This document shows, in pieces, positions 10,101 through 20,689 of a DNA stretch of 64,000 nt. The notes beneath the pieces were generated by a model. The model was not told the DNA's origin. It saw only the letters and a program-made list of their open reading frames with translations, and did not search any database. Position numbers and translations under genes: made by a program. Origin of the DNA: Saccharina japonica (Eukaryota > Sar > Phaeophyceae > Laminariales > Laminariaceae); assembly GCA_008828725.1 (NCBI GenBank), contig MEHQ01000550.1, forward strand, positions 124,001 to 188,000, read 5' to 3'. Numbering within the stretch: the stretch's first letter is position 1; each line of letters begins with the position of its first letter.

Positions 10101-13100
10101 CGTAATGGACGTGGCGTATATTGACGGTATTGCCGACAGCAAGGTGGAAAATACACTACTGTACCACCCGTGATTGCCCCGAGCAGGACCCGCTGATATA
10201 TATAGGCACCCCTTGCCCTCCACCCTTCCCTACTCCCCTCCCCCTTACCGCAGGGAGATGACCTTAGTGCGCCACTTCGAGGCAGCCATCTTCCCGCTCG
10301 TACTGCATCTTCGGCGTTCCTTGTTTGCTGATCTATCCGCCTTCTCTTCTGATGCCGTGTCGGCGCTTTCGAGCGGCGGGGCGGGCCCAGACTCGGCGAC
10401 GGTGCAGCGGGAAGAGCAGGCGAGTCGGGGCGAAGTTATACGTACAGGTTTTCCCTGAACGTAGGGGACGAGGGCGTCTTTCACGCCGGGACGTGGGGCA
10501 GTTGTGTCAGGGTAGTTGTCGGGGTGCGCCTCGGGCTCGTCGAACGTGCGCACGGCCGCCCGCCGGCACGCGGTCTTCCTGACCATTTATTTGGTCGATT
10601 GTGGCTACTCTTCCGCCCCCCCTCCCCGGCGCGCCCCCTGCCCCATAGCGGGGTTTTGTTGAACGTAGCCAGTGTGGAGGCGTGAAACTACCTAAGCGAG
10701 GTCGACACCCTCATAAAGGTTCTGCCGGTGCCTCCACCTGCAAGTGGGCTTTACCCCCAAAACACGCTGCCATTTGTTTTCCCGTTCCGTCGACAGCAGG
10801 GGCAGCGGCGTGGGGTAGGCAGGCAGTGCGCCAATAACGCCGGAAGCGCTAGCAAACCGTTGCCCTAGTTTCACGGCTTCCCTCCCACCTCTCCCCTTTC
10901 GCGTCCGACCCTTCGGTGGCCGAACCCGACAGATAAAGGCGACCTTCTTGACGTCGAAAAAGACACTTCCTAAGTCGGGGAGGTCGGCGTTAAGCAGGAC
11001 CCGTCTTCGCCAGGCTTGGAAAGCGAAGGGATCGACGACACCGGCTGTTAACGGTACGTATCGCCGAATCACGCCTTCCTTTTTTTGTTTTTTTTTTGTT
11101 TCCGAAGTCGTTTGTGCGGTTGCTGCATGCATGCGCTATCGTTGCACCCGCTGTTAGTGGTAGGTACAGTAGTGGTCCCTCTATAGTGCCGGTTGCCCTC
11201 TATAGCGCCTGTGGAATCGCTTGGCACAATGTGATTAATCAGTGTAGCAGTGTGCGGAGTAGTGCCGGTTGCCGCAATAGTGCCGGTATTGTGTTGGCAG
11301 GCGCATACCGGCACTGTTGAGGGACCCTCACGGTATCGCCAAATCACACCTCCCCTTTATCCCCCCCCCCCAGATGTGGTTTTTGCGTTCGCTGCATGCA
11401 TTCACACGCTTTGTTTGCGCTTTACCTTTGCATGTGATATCTCGCTTTTTCCTTCTTCGGGGTTAATCGGCTCCGCGCTCGTCATCATAGCGGCTCCAAG
11501 TTTGTTTCGTTACAGCCCGGAATGATGTTTTCGTCGTCAAGCGGTTTCTGACATGGTTTTCTGCGGTATTTGTTGCGCCATGGCTGTTGCGCCATATTCT
11601 GAGCGCGTGATGCCCGCGTCACGTATTTTTCTGGTGGAGTTTTATTTTTGGGAGATCGCTGACACTTACTTTGGGGACTTGTGTCAACCTCAATTTATCG
11701 GCCCCCGGATAACTCCGCTGCCTAAACCATGTGCTCTGTGTACTATTCCCTCTCCCAGTGCCGATAGCCGACTCTGGCGTTGGTGCTCGTGCGGGGGGCT
11801 CCGGCGATCCGAGCGCTGGCAGTGGTGGCAGCTTGCTCGTAGGACCATCGACTACGTGGGATTCGGCCTCTGATGCCGGTGAGCCCTCGTTACGTCATTC
11901 CCCCTATACGGGGTTTTAGGGGTGATGGGGGATTTGGGAAAACCCTGGTTCGGCGGCAGACACACCAGGTGCCAGGGATCAAGAGGCGCGTAGAACTTCG
12001 CGTAGGCAGTACCGAATATGTTTTGTTTTTTTAATAGTTTCAGTTTCGGTATTTCGAATACCGTACCGTCTTACGGTATTTCCGGTTCGGTATTCTTCCG
12101 GCATTGGTAGTATTTTGGTATCCGTCACAATCGCTGAGGGGTTTCATCCCTTTTCCTGGAGATCCACTTCTTCGTCGAGCCGAAGGACTTCGGCCCCGCT
12201 ACCTCGCTGTGCTATTCGTTGTTCCGTTTGACGATCCTTCGTTGTCGGTTCATGCCTGCTACGCTCGGTCGACACGGTCTATTTCTTACAGGTGATGCGG
12301 CGGCGGAGGACACAGGGGAAAGGAACATCCCCTCACCTTACTCAGAACCGGCAGCAAAGGTGCGGCGTTATTCTCACTGAATCCGAGGCTCGCATGGGCG
12401 GTGAAACGTAACCGGCGAGAGCGCAATTTCGAATGGACGAAAGTAGCACTACCTAATCAAACGGCCTAGGGGCGTACTGTTCAAGCTCCGCGGAGGAAGG
12501 ACTGCTTGCCTTTCGATGTGCTTGTCGATGTCATTTGTCGTGCTCACATGACCTTGTCGACACCATCAATGTTATTCCTTGCCTACTGTAGGAGCTTTTT
12601 GCTAGAGAGGTCGCGGCGTCTAACCACCGGAATATTTACGAGTGCGGTTTGTCGATGCCCGCATCCACCCATGACCAGCACAGTATTGAGCCCCGGTTGC
12701 GATGGGAAACGAAGCGAAAACAACGTACTTACGCACATTTTAGCCTTCGGTAGCGCTTGCAGTGGTGCCTCCTTACCAACCAGGGGGGAGGGCAATTAGC
12801 TTGGCTTTTCTTGGTGACGGATCTCTACCGCGGAGTGGCTGCATCGCGTCCGACTCGGCACTCTATACCTAGAGCAATCGCCTTGCCTACTTGAACCGTC
12901 AGCGATACACACCAACCGACCGACCCGAGCGGCGGCGGTTGGAAACGTTTGCGATCTGTCACTGTTTGTCGCGGACTCTCGTAGAGAGGAAGCGGTGGGA
13001 AGGGTTAATTTTATTGGTTCTTGGCTTTGAAGCTCGTTGACTCACAAGCCTTGAACGCGGTGATTTTTGGTCGTCGGTCGAAACAGGAGGCAACAGTGGC

Positions 13101-16058
13101 AAGGGAGGACGACACTGGTATGATGGAGAAGCCTATGGCGGTCAAACATCTTCGACTGGGCGAGGTAAGGAATTGGGGTGTTGGGAAGGCACAAACAGTT
13201 TCCCCGTGGGTGCTATCGCGGTTATCCTCCCTCGTCGTGGCAAGCTGTGCAGGTGTAGGGTAGACCCTACCTCGCAGCCGTTTTCTGTTGTAGCTGCTCC
13301 TTGATTTATAGGGTCGTTTTTCTGTCTCCACTTTGTTGCGTACGCGTGCTGCGACGTTTCACTTGCTGCCTCACGAATCGTTGTCTATGATATCGTCTCT
13401 TTAGCAAAATATTTTAGTTAGTTACGAAGCCGGTCGCCCAGGTGGTCTCCTTATAGTGGTTAGCCTAAACAACTACCAAGGTCGAAGGCCAGGATTGCGG
13501 TTTCGAACCCTTCCATGTTGTGGGGTTATTTATTTGGAACCAAATCGACTGCAGAGAGCGCCTGGCGTGTGTGTGCAAGTTCTGACGTGAGTCAACGAGG
13601 GAAGAAAGTGCTGTACCCTACTCGCGATAAAACAAAGGCACGTATGATATGTATGATATGTATGATATGTACCGTAGTGGGGAGGGACGAGAAGAGCCTG
13701 CTTTGCGACAACGGATCCGAGCTACGACTAGGGGGGGGGGGGGGGGGGGGGGGATCTATTTTCGACTAGGGGGGAGAGATACAAGAAGGGCGAGGATTAT
13801 AGTGAGATGGGATCAAACATATGTGTGTGGCGCCAATAACATGATTAGCGTGCGTGTATCATTTGACACCGTTGATGCCGATATTTGGTGATGTAATAGA
13901 GACCACCCGATCTTCATGGAGGAGCCTCATTCGCGATCGCTGAGCTTGCCTGTGAGGTATCATGGTTTCGTCACGCTGGGCCAAACGATGCGCTTTTCAG
14001 TCGCTAGGCCACTTGTATGACCCCCCCCCACCGAGTAATAGGCTCATGGTGCGGCCATCTTTCTGTACACCCACTACCTACGCAGCGGTCGTCAGATGTA
14101 CTCTAGGTAGTGTTGAGCTTGCGGTTAGTGTGCAGTGTCCCACGTCGTTCAGCCCCTTGCGGACTGTGCTTGTGTTGGAACTTCGTGCTTACGCCGCTGA
14201 GCACTTGCCACGTGCCAGGTGAACATTTTCCTGACCTACATGGGAGACCGTTACATGGAGCTTGAGGACGTGGACAACGTGCACCTCAAGTTGCATCCCA
14301 TGGTCTACACCAACAAAACGTGGACCCCGCGGAAGCTTCTGCTAAGGATAAGAAGGGACGTGATCCTTGACATCCTCTCACAGGTTGGTCATGGTGACGC
14401 TGTGCACAACCCCCGAGCTTGACCGCGACGGTAACCAATTTGGAACGTTCCGCACGTTCTGCGTTTTGTGGAACGTGTCATGGAGGGTGGTGCAGCAATG
14501 CTTTTAGGTTGAAACAAGCTACCTGGTACCATACTACGTAAATCTTAGGGTGTTAGCATGCAAATATACATTTACTGTAAGTGCATGCATGCGTGGCCTT
14601 ACCATAACGCCCCCTGTCCGCATTGAGCCATGTGTCGATGCTCATCGCCCTTTGGCGTGCCGGTCTGGAGCTTGGGGGGGGCAGGGCCGACGTACTGCAA
14701 ATTCAAGAGCGTGAAAACTAAAGTCGGCGGACTTTAGCGGACCGTCGTTACTTTCAAAACCGCGTGGAGTTACGTTTTCACCATCCGGCGTGTAAGGTGT
14801 CAGAACATGACATCACCTCCATAAGTCATACCGTACGTTTTTCACATGACACTCCAAAAAACGGCCAGTTTGATGTGGCGGGGTTGATGTAAGATTGTCA
14901 TCAGCGGGGGACGGCCAACGCGCCCATGATGGGCAAAAACATCCTATAGATACAATATGTGCGTACGTTACATACCCTGCCTCGACTTGAGTGATGAGCG
15001 GAATCATGAGCATCATTCCCAAGCCTCTGTAACCCTTTACCCCCCCCCCTCCTCCCCGTGGCCCCACCTCCCCAACGGGTCGGCTACGGGTCTTAACACT
15101 TTTCATTACGTGTTGCTTCCAGGTTAGCCGCAACTTCAACAATCTCGGAAACTTCCTGAACACACGTGTCGCGCCAAAGTCAGGCGTATCCACGAACCCT
15201 GCGTCCTCGACATCTGCCACGACGTCATCTACCGCCGGCTTGGTCGGCGGTGGCAAGCGCGGAGGCCGTAAAGACGCCGCCAGCGGTAAACATGGTGCAA
15301 AGGGAAGTGCGATCCCCGCATCGCTGGGAAAGAACTTCGGACGGCCGTTCTCTTCCGAGTTTCTGGCGGACACTCTCAACGCAGTATCGCGATCGGTGTC
15401 CCCCGTCGTGCGCCAGAGCTCTCTGAGAAAATGGGGAGCGCGGGAACCGCCCGGGGAGGAGGGCCGCAGGGAGGAAGGAGGGAGTGCAGCAAGTACACCC
15501 GGTGGAGGCGCGAGGCGGAGGGTTGGGTGGGGCACGTCGAGGCGCCAAGTGACATCGCCGGGGTTTGCCTCGCCTCAGACCGACACAGCGGCACCGAGAC
15601 AACGCGATATTTTTGATTCCGACGGTTATTCGCAGGAAGAGGTCGACGACTCTCCGATTACGATCGGCCCCGCTGCGGCAGCAGCGGCGGCCGCAGCGGA
15701 ATCTGCTAGCGCCCAAGCCTTTGCTGACGCTGAGCTGGCTGGAATGGTTCCCGGTAGAAGTCCAGGTGGCGGCGGTAGTGGGGCTGCAGCGCGCTCGAGG
15801 GCGGATGAACATGATGCCAAGCTGCTCTTATTCGGGCGGCAGCTGGGAGGCGGATTGGGGGGTACTGGAGGCGGGGGCGCTGGTGGGGTCGGCGCATCGA
15901 CGGGTGGCACCACAGGAAAATCGCTTTTGTCCATGGGGCTCCCACAGGGCATAAAAAGGCTTGCTTTCCCCGGCAAAAGGGGGGGGGGCGGAGGCGGCAA
16001 CAGTGCGGCGAGTGGGACGTTAAAGCGGGCGGGAGAAGCCGAGGGTAAAACCTCGTGA
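6968..16058 (+). CDS. Eight-exon 3' part of a probable bridge-like lipid-transfer protein gene
   Basis: Eight exons join in phase: 6968-7101, 9102-9298, 10258-10447, 11759-11878, 12292-12359, 13033-13164, 14219-14383 and 15123-16058. They give about 645 C-terminal residues ending at TGA 16056-16058. The split codons agree at every junction, for example G|TG between exons 3 and 4 and G|GT between 4 and 5. Exon 2 must hide a frame change at the N in its G-run (9214). Family evidence is by eye only: an exon resembling the beta-groove repeats of VPS13/FMP27 proteins (ELWRDESSSPFLRAEV…VYDDASGSLDLQVGSL), and a C-terminal block (KHLRLGEVNIFLTYMGD, then NKTWTPRKLLLRIRRD) resembling the end of FMP27/SABRE-type proteins. 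Such proteins move lipid between membranes at contact sites. Membership is inferred, and the subfamily is open. The gene continues upstream, because the first exon starts in phase 1. Its introns carry a SINE and simple repeats. Confidence 0.65.
8791..9010 (+). repeat. 10-bp tandem repeat
   Basis: About 22 units of ATCATAGCAT / CTCATAGCAT variants form an uninterrupted minisatellite in the intron before exon 2. Confidence 0.95.
9102..9298 (+). CDS. Exon 2, carries an N inside a G-run
   Basis: The acceptor is TTTCCAACAG| and the donor is GACCAG|GTGGGC. From the acceptor in phase 0 the frame reads VGSLWASQVRSNSS…APDVASEWWRAGGG and reaches the G-run around the N at 9214. After the run the coding-like frame is QQTLTALEVIKPLMRQDLE, ending in phase 0. 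The two halves are in different frames as printed, so the G-run length is probably miscalled. With that, both ends fit their neighbours. Confidence 0.6.
10258..10447 (+). CDS. Exon 3
   Basis: The acceptor follows a long C/T tract (CCCCTTACCGCAGGGAG|) and the donor is CGTACAG|GTTTTC, in phase 1. The peptide begins MTLVRHFEAAIFPLVLHL and continues into a Ser/Gly-rich linker. Starting at the upstream AG (10254) would give an early stop in the phase needed, so the AG at 10256-10257 is preferred. Confidence 0.6.
11051..11410 (+). repeat. Direct repeat pair flanking a small inverted repeat
   Basis: Positions 11051-11134 and 11331-11410 share ACGGTA, TCGCC.AATCAC and GCTGCATGCAT in the same order. 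Between them, 11174-11195 and 11307-11328 form an imperfect inverted repeat (GTCCCTCTATAGTGCCGG type). All of it lies in the intron between exons 3 and 4. Confidence 0.5.
11759..11878 (+). CDS. Exon 4, Gly/Ser linker
   Basis: The acceptor is TTCCCTCTCCCAG| and the donor is GATGCCG|GTGAGC. It begins with the two bases that complete the codon left by exon 3 and ends in phase 1. The sequence is a Gly/Ser/Ala-rich linker (PIADSGVGARAGGSGDPSAG). Confidence 0.6.
12292..12359 (+). CDS. Exon 5, short acidic linker
   Basis: Sixty-eight nucleotides lie between CTATTTCTTACAG| and GCAAAG|GTGCGG. They complete the codon G|GT from exon 4 and read DAAAEDTGERNIPSPYSEPA, ending in phase 0. Confidence 0.6.
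13033..13164 (+). CDS. Exon 6
   Basis: It runs from GGCTTTGAAG| to GGCGAG|GTAAGG, 44 codons, phase 0 at both ends. It ends in MAVKHLRLGE, which continues directly into the next exon (VNIFLTYMGD) as one likely beta-rich unit. The following intron contains a SINE and the left boundary of the 3.3-kb duplication. Confidence 0.7.
13429..13817 (+). mobile_element. tRNA-derived SINE, copy A, interrupted by a G23 run
   Basis: It starts GCCGGTCGCCCAGGTGGTCT and carries a pol III A-box-like start and a B-box-like GGTTTCGAACC at 13499. The body aligns to the copy at 61089-61442 along its length (for example GAGAGCGCCT, then CGTAGTGGGG, then GAGGATTATAGTGAGATGGG). Near its 3' end it is interrupted at 13731-13762 by 23 G and ten more bases, flanked by CGACTAGGGGG on both sides. 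This looks like a duplicated target site around a lost or collapsed insert. Confidence 0.65.
14219..14383 (+). CDS. Exon 7, conserved C-terminal block
   Basis: It runs from CACGTGCCAG| to CTCACAG|GTTGGT, 55 codons, phase 0 at both ends. Visible features are NIFLTYMGDRYMELEDVDN, then VYTNKTWTPRKLLLRIRRD and ILDILSQ. The pattern of a hydrophobic strand, an acidic turn, an aromatic 'K-x-W' motif and a basic helix is the part that most suggests an FMP27/SABRE-type C-terminus. An identical copy lies at 17818-17982. Confidence 0.75.
15123..16058 (+). CDS. Exon 8 (terminal), disordered tail
   Basis: The acceptor is TGTTGCTTCCAG| and the frame reads 311 codons to TGA. The first residues (VSRNFNNLGNFLNTRV) continue the helix of exon 7. 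The rest is Gly/Ser/Ala/Arg-rich, with nine Ala in a row and a G-run encoding poly-Gly near the end. It is very probably disordered. An identical copy lies at 18722-19657. Confidence 0.75.
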   Translation, partial: VSRNFNNLGNFLNTRVAPKSGVSTNPASSTSATTSSTAGLVGGGKRGGRKDAASGKHGAKGSAIPASLGKNFGRPFSSEFLADTLNAVSRSVSPVVRQSSLRKWGAREPPGEEGRREEGGSAASTPGGGARRRVGWGTSRRQVTSPGFASPQTDTAAPRQRDIFDSDGYSQEEVDDSPITIGPAAAAAAAAAESASAQAFADAELAGMVPGRSPGGGGSGAAARSRADEHDAKLLLFGRQLGGGLGGTGGGGAGGVGASTGGTTGKSLLSMGLPQGIKRLAFPGKRGGGGGGNSAASGTLKRAGEAEGKTS

Positions 16059-17091
16059 TGATCTGAAAGTTGTGAAGTTCATGTCTACGGATGGTGCAGC
16101 TTGGTCTGTGCAGACGCGGCTCACGCGAAACCCGGTGATAGCTGTGTTGGTGTATTGATCGATGTGCGTAAAGTTCGAAGTAGCTCAATAAGCCGCTTTG
16201 GGAAATGGAAGCACAGAACTGTCGCATTTGCCAGCGTCCGCAGTAGAGTTCCGTTGAATGGGCTCTATATGCTAGGTATCAAGGTAGAGCGTTATGTACA
16301 GGTGTAGATGGCTTGTGTGTATGGCTACTATTTTACTAAATGTGACAAATTTCACGCATCATGTTGCACGTCTTCTTTTTCTGATGGTTTAGAACCCGCT
16401 TCGACCTGCCTCTATGGCGTACCTCGCCCGCCGCAGTCATGCACCTGCTGCGTGTCATCAAAAGCGCAGAAAGCCTTGCAGTCAAGTAAAAGGAAACGCC
16501 TGAACCGGTTGCTAGGTTGATGCACTTTCGCACGCGGCGAATACCTTTTCCCCGGGTGTATAACGCCATTCGCTCTGCCCATCGCAACATTCGGCACCTC
16601 GTGATGCCTGCCATCTAGGAATTGGTGCACTGCCCGTCCAACGCTTACGCTCGCACGGCTCGATTCTGCGTCATGGACAGCACTGAGAGCTTACTGCTTT
16701 AACGTCCATCTAAAGGGACGTTGAGTATTGGCGCTTTCGCATCTGATTGCAGATGCTCTTGCCATGTCCCCGTATCCGACTCTCACTGTCGTCGGTTGGT
16801 GTTCTCTCGCACTTCTTCTCCATGGCCTGATCTCAGGCATTGCTGTAGTATCGCAATGGCGGGACCCTCTTTCCTGTTTTCTCACACGACTTGCTGCTTT
16901 ACTTCCTCCCATGTTTGATCCCAAGCGCTGTCATGCCGCCAGATACGACCCTTGTTGTTCACTATACAGTTAAGGTTGGATGGCATCAGACGCGAGGACA
17001 AAGAGTACACGGTACAACAAAATGACTGTAGTAAGTGCTCAAAACATTTCACCGGGTGGTGGGGGACCATGCTATTCTAACTGCATGCTAN

Positions 17092-17262
17092 GGTGTACTC
17101 ATGTTGTGCACGGCCGTAGTCATATGACCATAGACCCTCGCATCCCTACAATGCCGGGACGGAGCGCGTTGGGTTTTCACCAACCAGGCAGACATTGCTT
17201 GCACCAAGCGCGAAACGCCGTGAGGTATTGGGCGAGTCGCATGGAGGGTGAGGGGGGGGGGT
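17092..17262 (-). mobile_element. Poly-C-linked short element, copy 4
   Basis: This is the long form of the family in reverse orientation, from TGTACTCATG (17094) through ATGCCGGGACGGAG to GGGCGAGTCGC. It aligns to 39065-39222 over about 155 bp. It begins at the N that follows duplication unit 1 and is followed directly by another copy. Confidence 0.75.
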
Positions 17263-17361
17263 ACTCATGTCGTGCACGGCCGTAGTTGTATGGCCATAGA
17301 CCCTCGCATCCCTACAATGCCGGGACGGAGTACGTTGGGTTTTGACCAACCAGGCAGACTG
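17263..17361 (-). mobile_element. Poly-C-linked short element, copy 5
   Basis: A second reverse copy follows a G-run (GTGAGGGGGGGGG then TACTCATGTCG) and ends ACCAGGCAGACTG directly at CGACTAGGGGGGAG, the start of duplication unit 2. The junction base pattern equals the duplicated CGACTAGGGGG seen in SINE copy A, so this element probably inserted in the SINE tail. Confidence 0.75.
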
Positions 17362-17817
17362 CGACTAGGGGGGAGAGATACAAGAAGGGCGAGGATTATA
17401 GTGAGATGGGATCAAACATATGTGTGTGGCGCCAATAACATGATTAGCGTGCGTGTATCATTTGACACCGTTGATGCCGATATTTGGTGATGTAATAGAG
17501 ACCACCCGATCTTCATGGAGGAGCCTCATTCGCGATCGCTGAGCTTGCCTGTGAGGTATCATGGTTTCGTCACGCTGGGCCAAACGATGCGCTTTTCAGT
17601 CGCTAGGCCACTTGTATGACCCCCCCCCACCGAGTAATAGGCTCATGGTGCGGCCATCTTTCTGTACACCCACTACCTACGCAGCGGTCGTCAGATGTAC
17701 TCTAGGTAGTGTTGAGCTTGCGGTTAGTGTGCAGTGTCCCACGTCGTTCAGCCCCTTGCGGACTGTGCTTGTGTTGGAACTTCGTGCTTACGCCGCTGAG
17801 CACTTGCCACGTGCCAG

Positions 17818-17982
17818 GTGAACATTTTCCTGACCTACATGGGAGACCGTTACATGGAGCTTGAGGACGTGGACAACGTGCACCTCAAGTTGCATCCCAT
17901 GGTCTACACCAACAAAACGTGGACCCCGCGGAAGCTTCTGCTAAGGATAAGAAGGGACGTGATCCTTGACATCCTCTCACAG
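17818..17982 (+). CDS. Duplicate of exon 7
   Basis: The nucleotide sequence over the coding part is identical to 14219-14383, with acceptor and donor intact. Exons 1-6 are not present in this unit. It can therefore only be expressed as an alternative 3' end spliced from exon 6, or not at all. Confidence 0.7.
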
Positions 17983-18721
17983 GTTGGTCATGGTGACGCT
18001 GTGCACAACCCCCGAGCTTGACCGCGACGGTAACCAATTTGGAACGTTCCGCACGTTCTGCGTTTTGTGGAACGTGTCATGGAGGGTGGTGCAGCAATGC
18101 TTTTAGGTTGAAACAAGCTACCTGGTACCATACTACGTAAATATTAGGGTGTTAGCATGCAAATATACATTTACTGTAAGTGCATGCATGCGTGGCCTTA
18201 CCATAACGCCCCCTGTCCGCATTGAGCCATGTGTCGATGCTCATCGCCCTTTGGCGTGCCGGTCTGGAGCTTGGGGGGGGCAGGGCCGACGTACTGCAAA
18301 TTCAAGAGCGTGAAAACTAAAGTCGGCGGACTTTAGCGGACCGTCGTTACTTTCAAAACCGCGTGGAGTTACGTTTTCACCATCCGGCGTGTAAGGTGTC
18401 AGAACATGACATCACCCCCATAAGTCATACCGTACGTTTTTCACATGACACTCCAAAAAACGGCCAGTTTGATGTGGCGGGGTTGATGTAAGATTGTCAT
18501 CAGCGGGGGACGGCCAACGCGCCCATGATGGGCAAAAACATCCTATAGATACAATATGTGCGTACGTTACATACCCTGCCTCGACTTGAGTGATGAGCGG
18601 AATCATGAGCATCATTCCCAAGCCTCTGTAACCCTTTACCCCCCCCCCTCCTCCCCGTGGCCCCACCTCCCCAACGGGTCGGCTACGGGTCTTAACACTT
18701 TTCATTACGTGTTGCTTCCAG

Positions 18722-19657
18722 GTTAGCCGCAACTTCAACAATCTCGGAAACTTCCTGAACACACGTGTCGCGCCAAAGTCAGGCGTATCCACGAACCCTG
18801 CGTCCTCGACATCTGCCACGACGTCATCTACCGCCGGCTTGGTCGGCGGTGGCAAGCGCGGAGGCCGTAAAGACGCCGCCAGCGGTAAACATGGTGCAAA
18901 GGGAAGTGCGATCCCCGCATCGCTGGGAAAGAACTTCGGACGGCCGTTCTCTTCCGAGTTTCTGGCGGACACTCTCAACGCAGTATCGCGATCGGTGTCC
19001 CCCGTCGTGCGCCAGAGCTCTCTGAGAAAATGGGGAGCGCGGGAACCGCCCGGGGAGGAGGGCCGCAGGGAGGAAGGAGGGAGTGCAGCAAGTACACCCG
19101 GTGGAGGCGCGAGGCGGAGGGTTGGGTGGGGCACGTCGAGGCGCCAAGTGACATCGCCGGGGTTTGCCTCGCCTCAGACCGACACAGCGGCACCGAGACA
19201 ACGCGATATTTTTGATTCCGACGGTTATTCGCAGGAAGAGGTCGACGACTCTCCGATTACGATCGGCCCCGCTGCGGCAGCAGCGGCGGCCGCAGCGGAA
19301 TCTGCTAGCGCCCAAGCCTTTGCTGACGCTGAGCTGGCTGGAATGGTTCCCGGTAGAAGTCCAGGTGGCGGCGGTAGTGGGGCTGCAGCGCGCTCGAGGG
19401 CGGATGAACATGATGCCAAGCTGCTCTTATTCGGGCGGCAGCTGGGAGGCGGATTGGGGGGTACTGGAGGCGGGGGCGCTGGTGGGGTCGGCGCATCGAC
19501 GGGTGGCACCACAGGAAAATCGCTTTTGTCCATGGGGCTCCCACAGGGCATAAAAAGGCTTGCTTTCCCCGGCAAAAGGGGGGGGGGCGGAGGCGGCAAC
19601 AGTGCGGCGAGTGGGACGTTAAAGCGGGCGGGAGAAGCCGAGGGTAAAACCTCGTGA
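18722..19657 (+). CDS. Duplicate of terminal exon 8
   Basis: It is identical in coding sequence to 15123-16058 including the stop. With 17818-17982 it forms a second complete terminal cassette. If the duplication is real, splicing of exon 6 to either cassette would give the same protein with slightly different 3' flanks. Confidence 0.7.
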   Translation, partial: VSRNFNNLGNFLNTRVAPKSGVSTNPASSTSATTSSTAGLVGGGKRGGRKDAASGKHGAKGSAIPASLGKNFGRPFSSEFLADTLNAVSRSVSPVVRQSSLRKWGAREPPGEEGRREEGGSAASTPGGGARRRVGWGTSRRQVTSPGFASPQTDTAAPRQRDIFDSDGYSQEEVDDSPITIGPAAAAAAAAAESASAQAFADAELAGMVPGRSPGGGGSGAAARSRADEHDAKLLLFGRQLGGGLGGTGGGGAGGVGASTGGTTGKSLLSMGLPQGIKRLAFPGKRGGGGGGNSAASGTLKRAGEAEGKTS

Positions 19658-20689
19658 TGATCTGAAAGTTGTGAAGTTCATGTCTACGGATGGTGCAGCT
19701 TGGTCTGTGCAGACGCGGCTCACGCGAAACCCGGTGATAGCTGTGTTGGTGTATTGATCGATGTGCGTAAAGTTCGAAGTAGCTCAATAAGCCGCTTTGG
19801 GAAATGGAAGCACAGAACTGTCGCATTTGCCAGCGTCCGCATTAGAGTTCCGTTGAATGGGCTCTATATGCTAGGTATCAAGGTAGAGCGTTATGTACAG
19901 GTGTAGATGACTTGTGTGTATGGCTACTATTTTACTAAATGTGACAAATTTCACGCATCATGTTGCACGTCTTCTTTTTCTGATGGTTTAGAACCCGCTT
20001 CGACCTGCCTCTATGGCGTACCTCGCCCGCCGCAGTCATGCACCTGCTGCGTGTCATCAAAAGCGCAGAAAGCCTTGCAGTCAAGTAAAAGGAAACGCCT
20101 GAACCGGTTGCTAGGTTGATGCACTTTCGCACGCGGCGAATACCTTTTCCCCGGGTGTATAACGCCATTCGCTCTGCCCATCGCAACATTCGGCACCTCG
20201 TGATGCCTGCCATCTAGGAATTGGTGCACTGCCCGTCCAACGCTTACGCTCGCACGGCTCGATTCTGCGTCATGGACAGCACTGAGAGCTTACTGCTTTA
20301 ACGTCCATCTAAAGGGACGTTGAGTATTGGCGCTTTCGCATCTGATTGCAGATGCTCTTGCCATGTCCCCGTATCCGACTCTCACTGTCGTCGGTTGGTG
20401 TTCTCTCGCACTTCTTCTCCATGGCCTGATCTCAGGCATTGCTGTAGTATCGCAATGGCGGGACCCTCTTTCCTGTTTTCTCACACGACTTGCTGCTTTA
20501 CTTCCTCCCATGTTTGATCCCAAGCGCTGTCATGCCGCCAGATACGACCCTTGTTGTTCACTATACAGTTAAGGTTGGATGGCATCAGACGCGAGGACAA
20601 AGAGTACACGGTACAACAAAATGACTGTAGTAAGTGCTCAAAACATTTCACCGGGTGGTGGGGGACCATGCTATTCTAACTGCATGCTA

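Larger units (their letters stand above)
13763..17090 (+). repeat. 3,328-bp duplication, unit 1
   Basis: This unit is repeated at 17362-20689 with a constant offset of 3,599 bp. Substitutions I could see by eye are 14544 C/A, 14818 T/C, 16243 G/T and 16311 G/A, all outside the coding exons. It starts inside the SINE tail and ends at an N. It contains the last two exons of the lipid-transfer-type gene and about 1 kb after the stop. Confidence 0.9.
17362..20689 (+). repeat. 3,328-bp duplication, unit 2
   Basis: This is the second unit of the near-identical direct duplication (offset 3,599). To its right the sequence is unrelated to what follows unit 1. Confidence 0.9.

Noticed and set aside
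15225-15812. Long minus-strand and alternative plus frames over the terminal exon
   Set aside because: They are shadows of the GC-rich exon 8, whose frame is fixed by the splice phase.
17092-17361. Similarity of the poly-C-linked element to 5S rRNA (TACGGCC and GCCTGGTT words)
   Set aside because: The two words occur in the wrong order, and nothing else of 5S rRNA matches.
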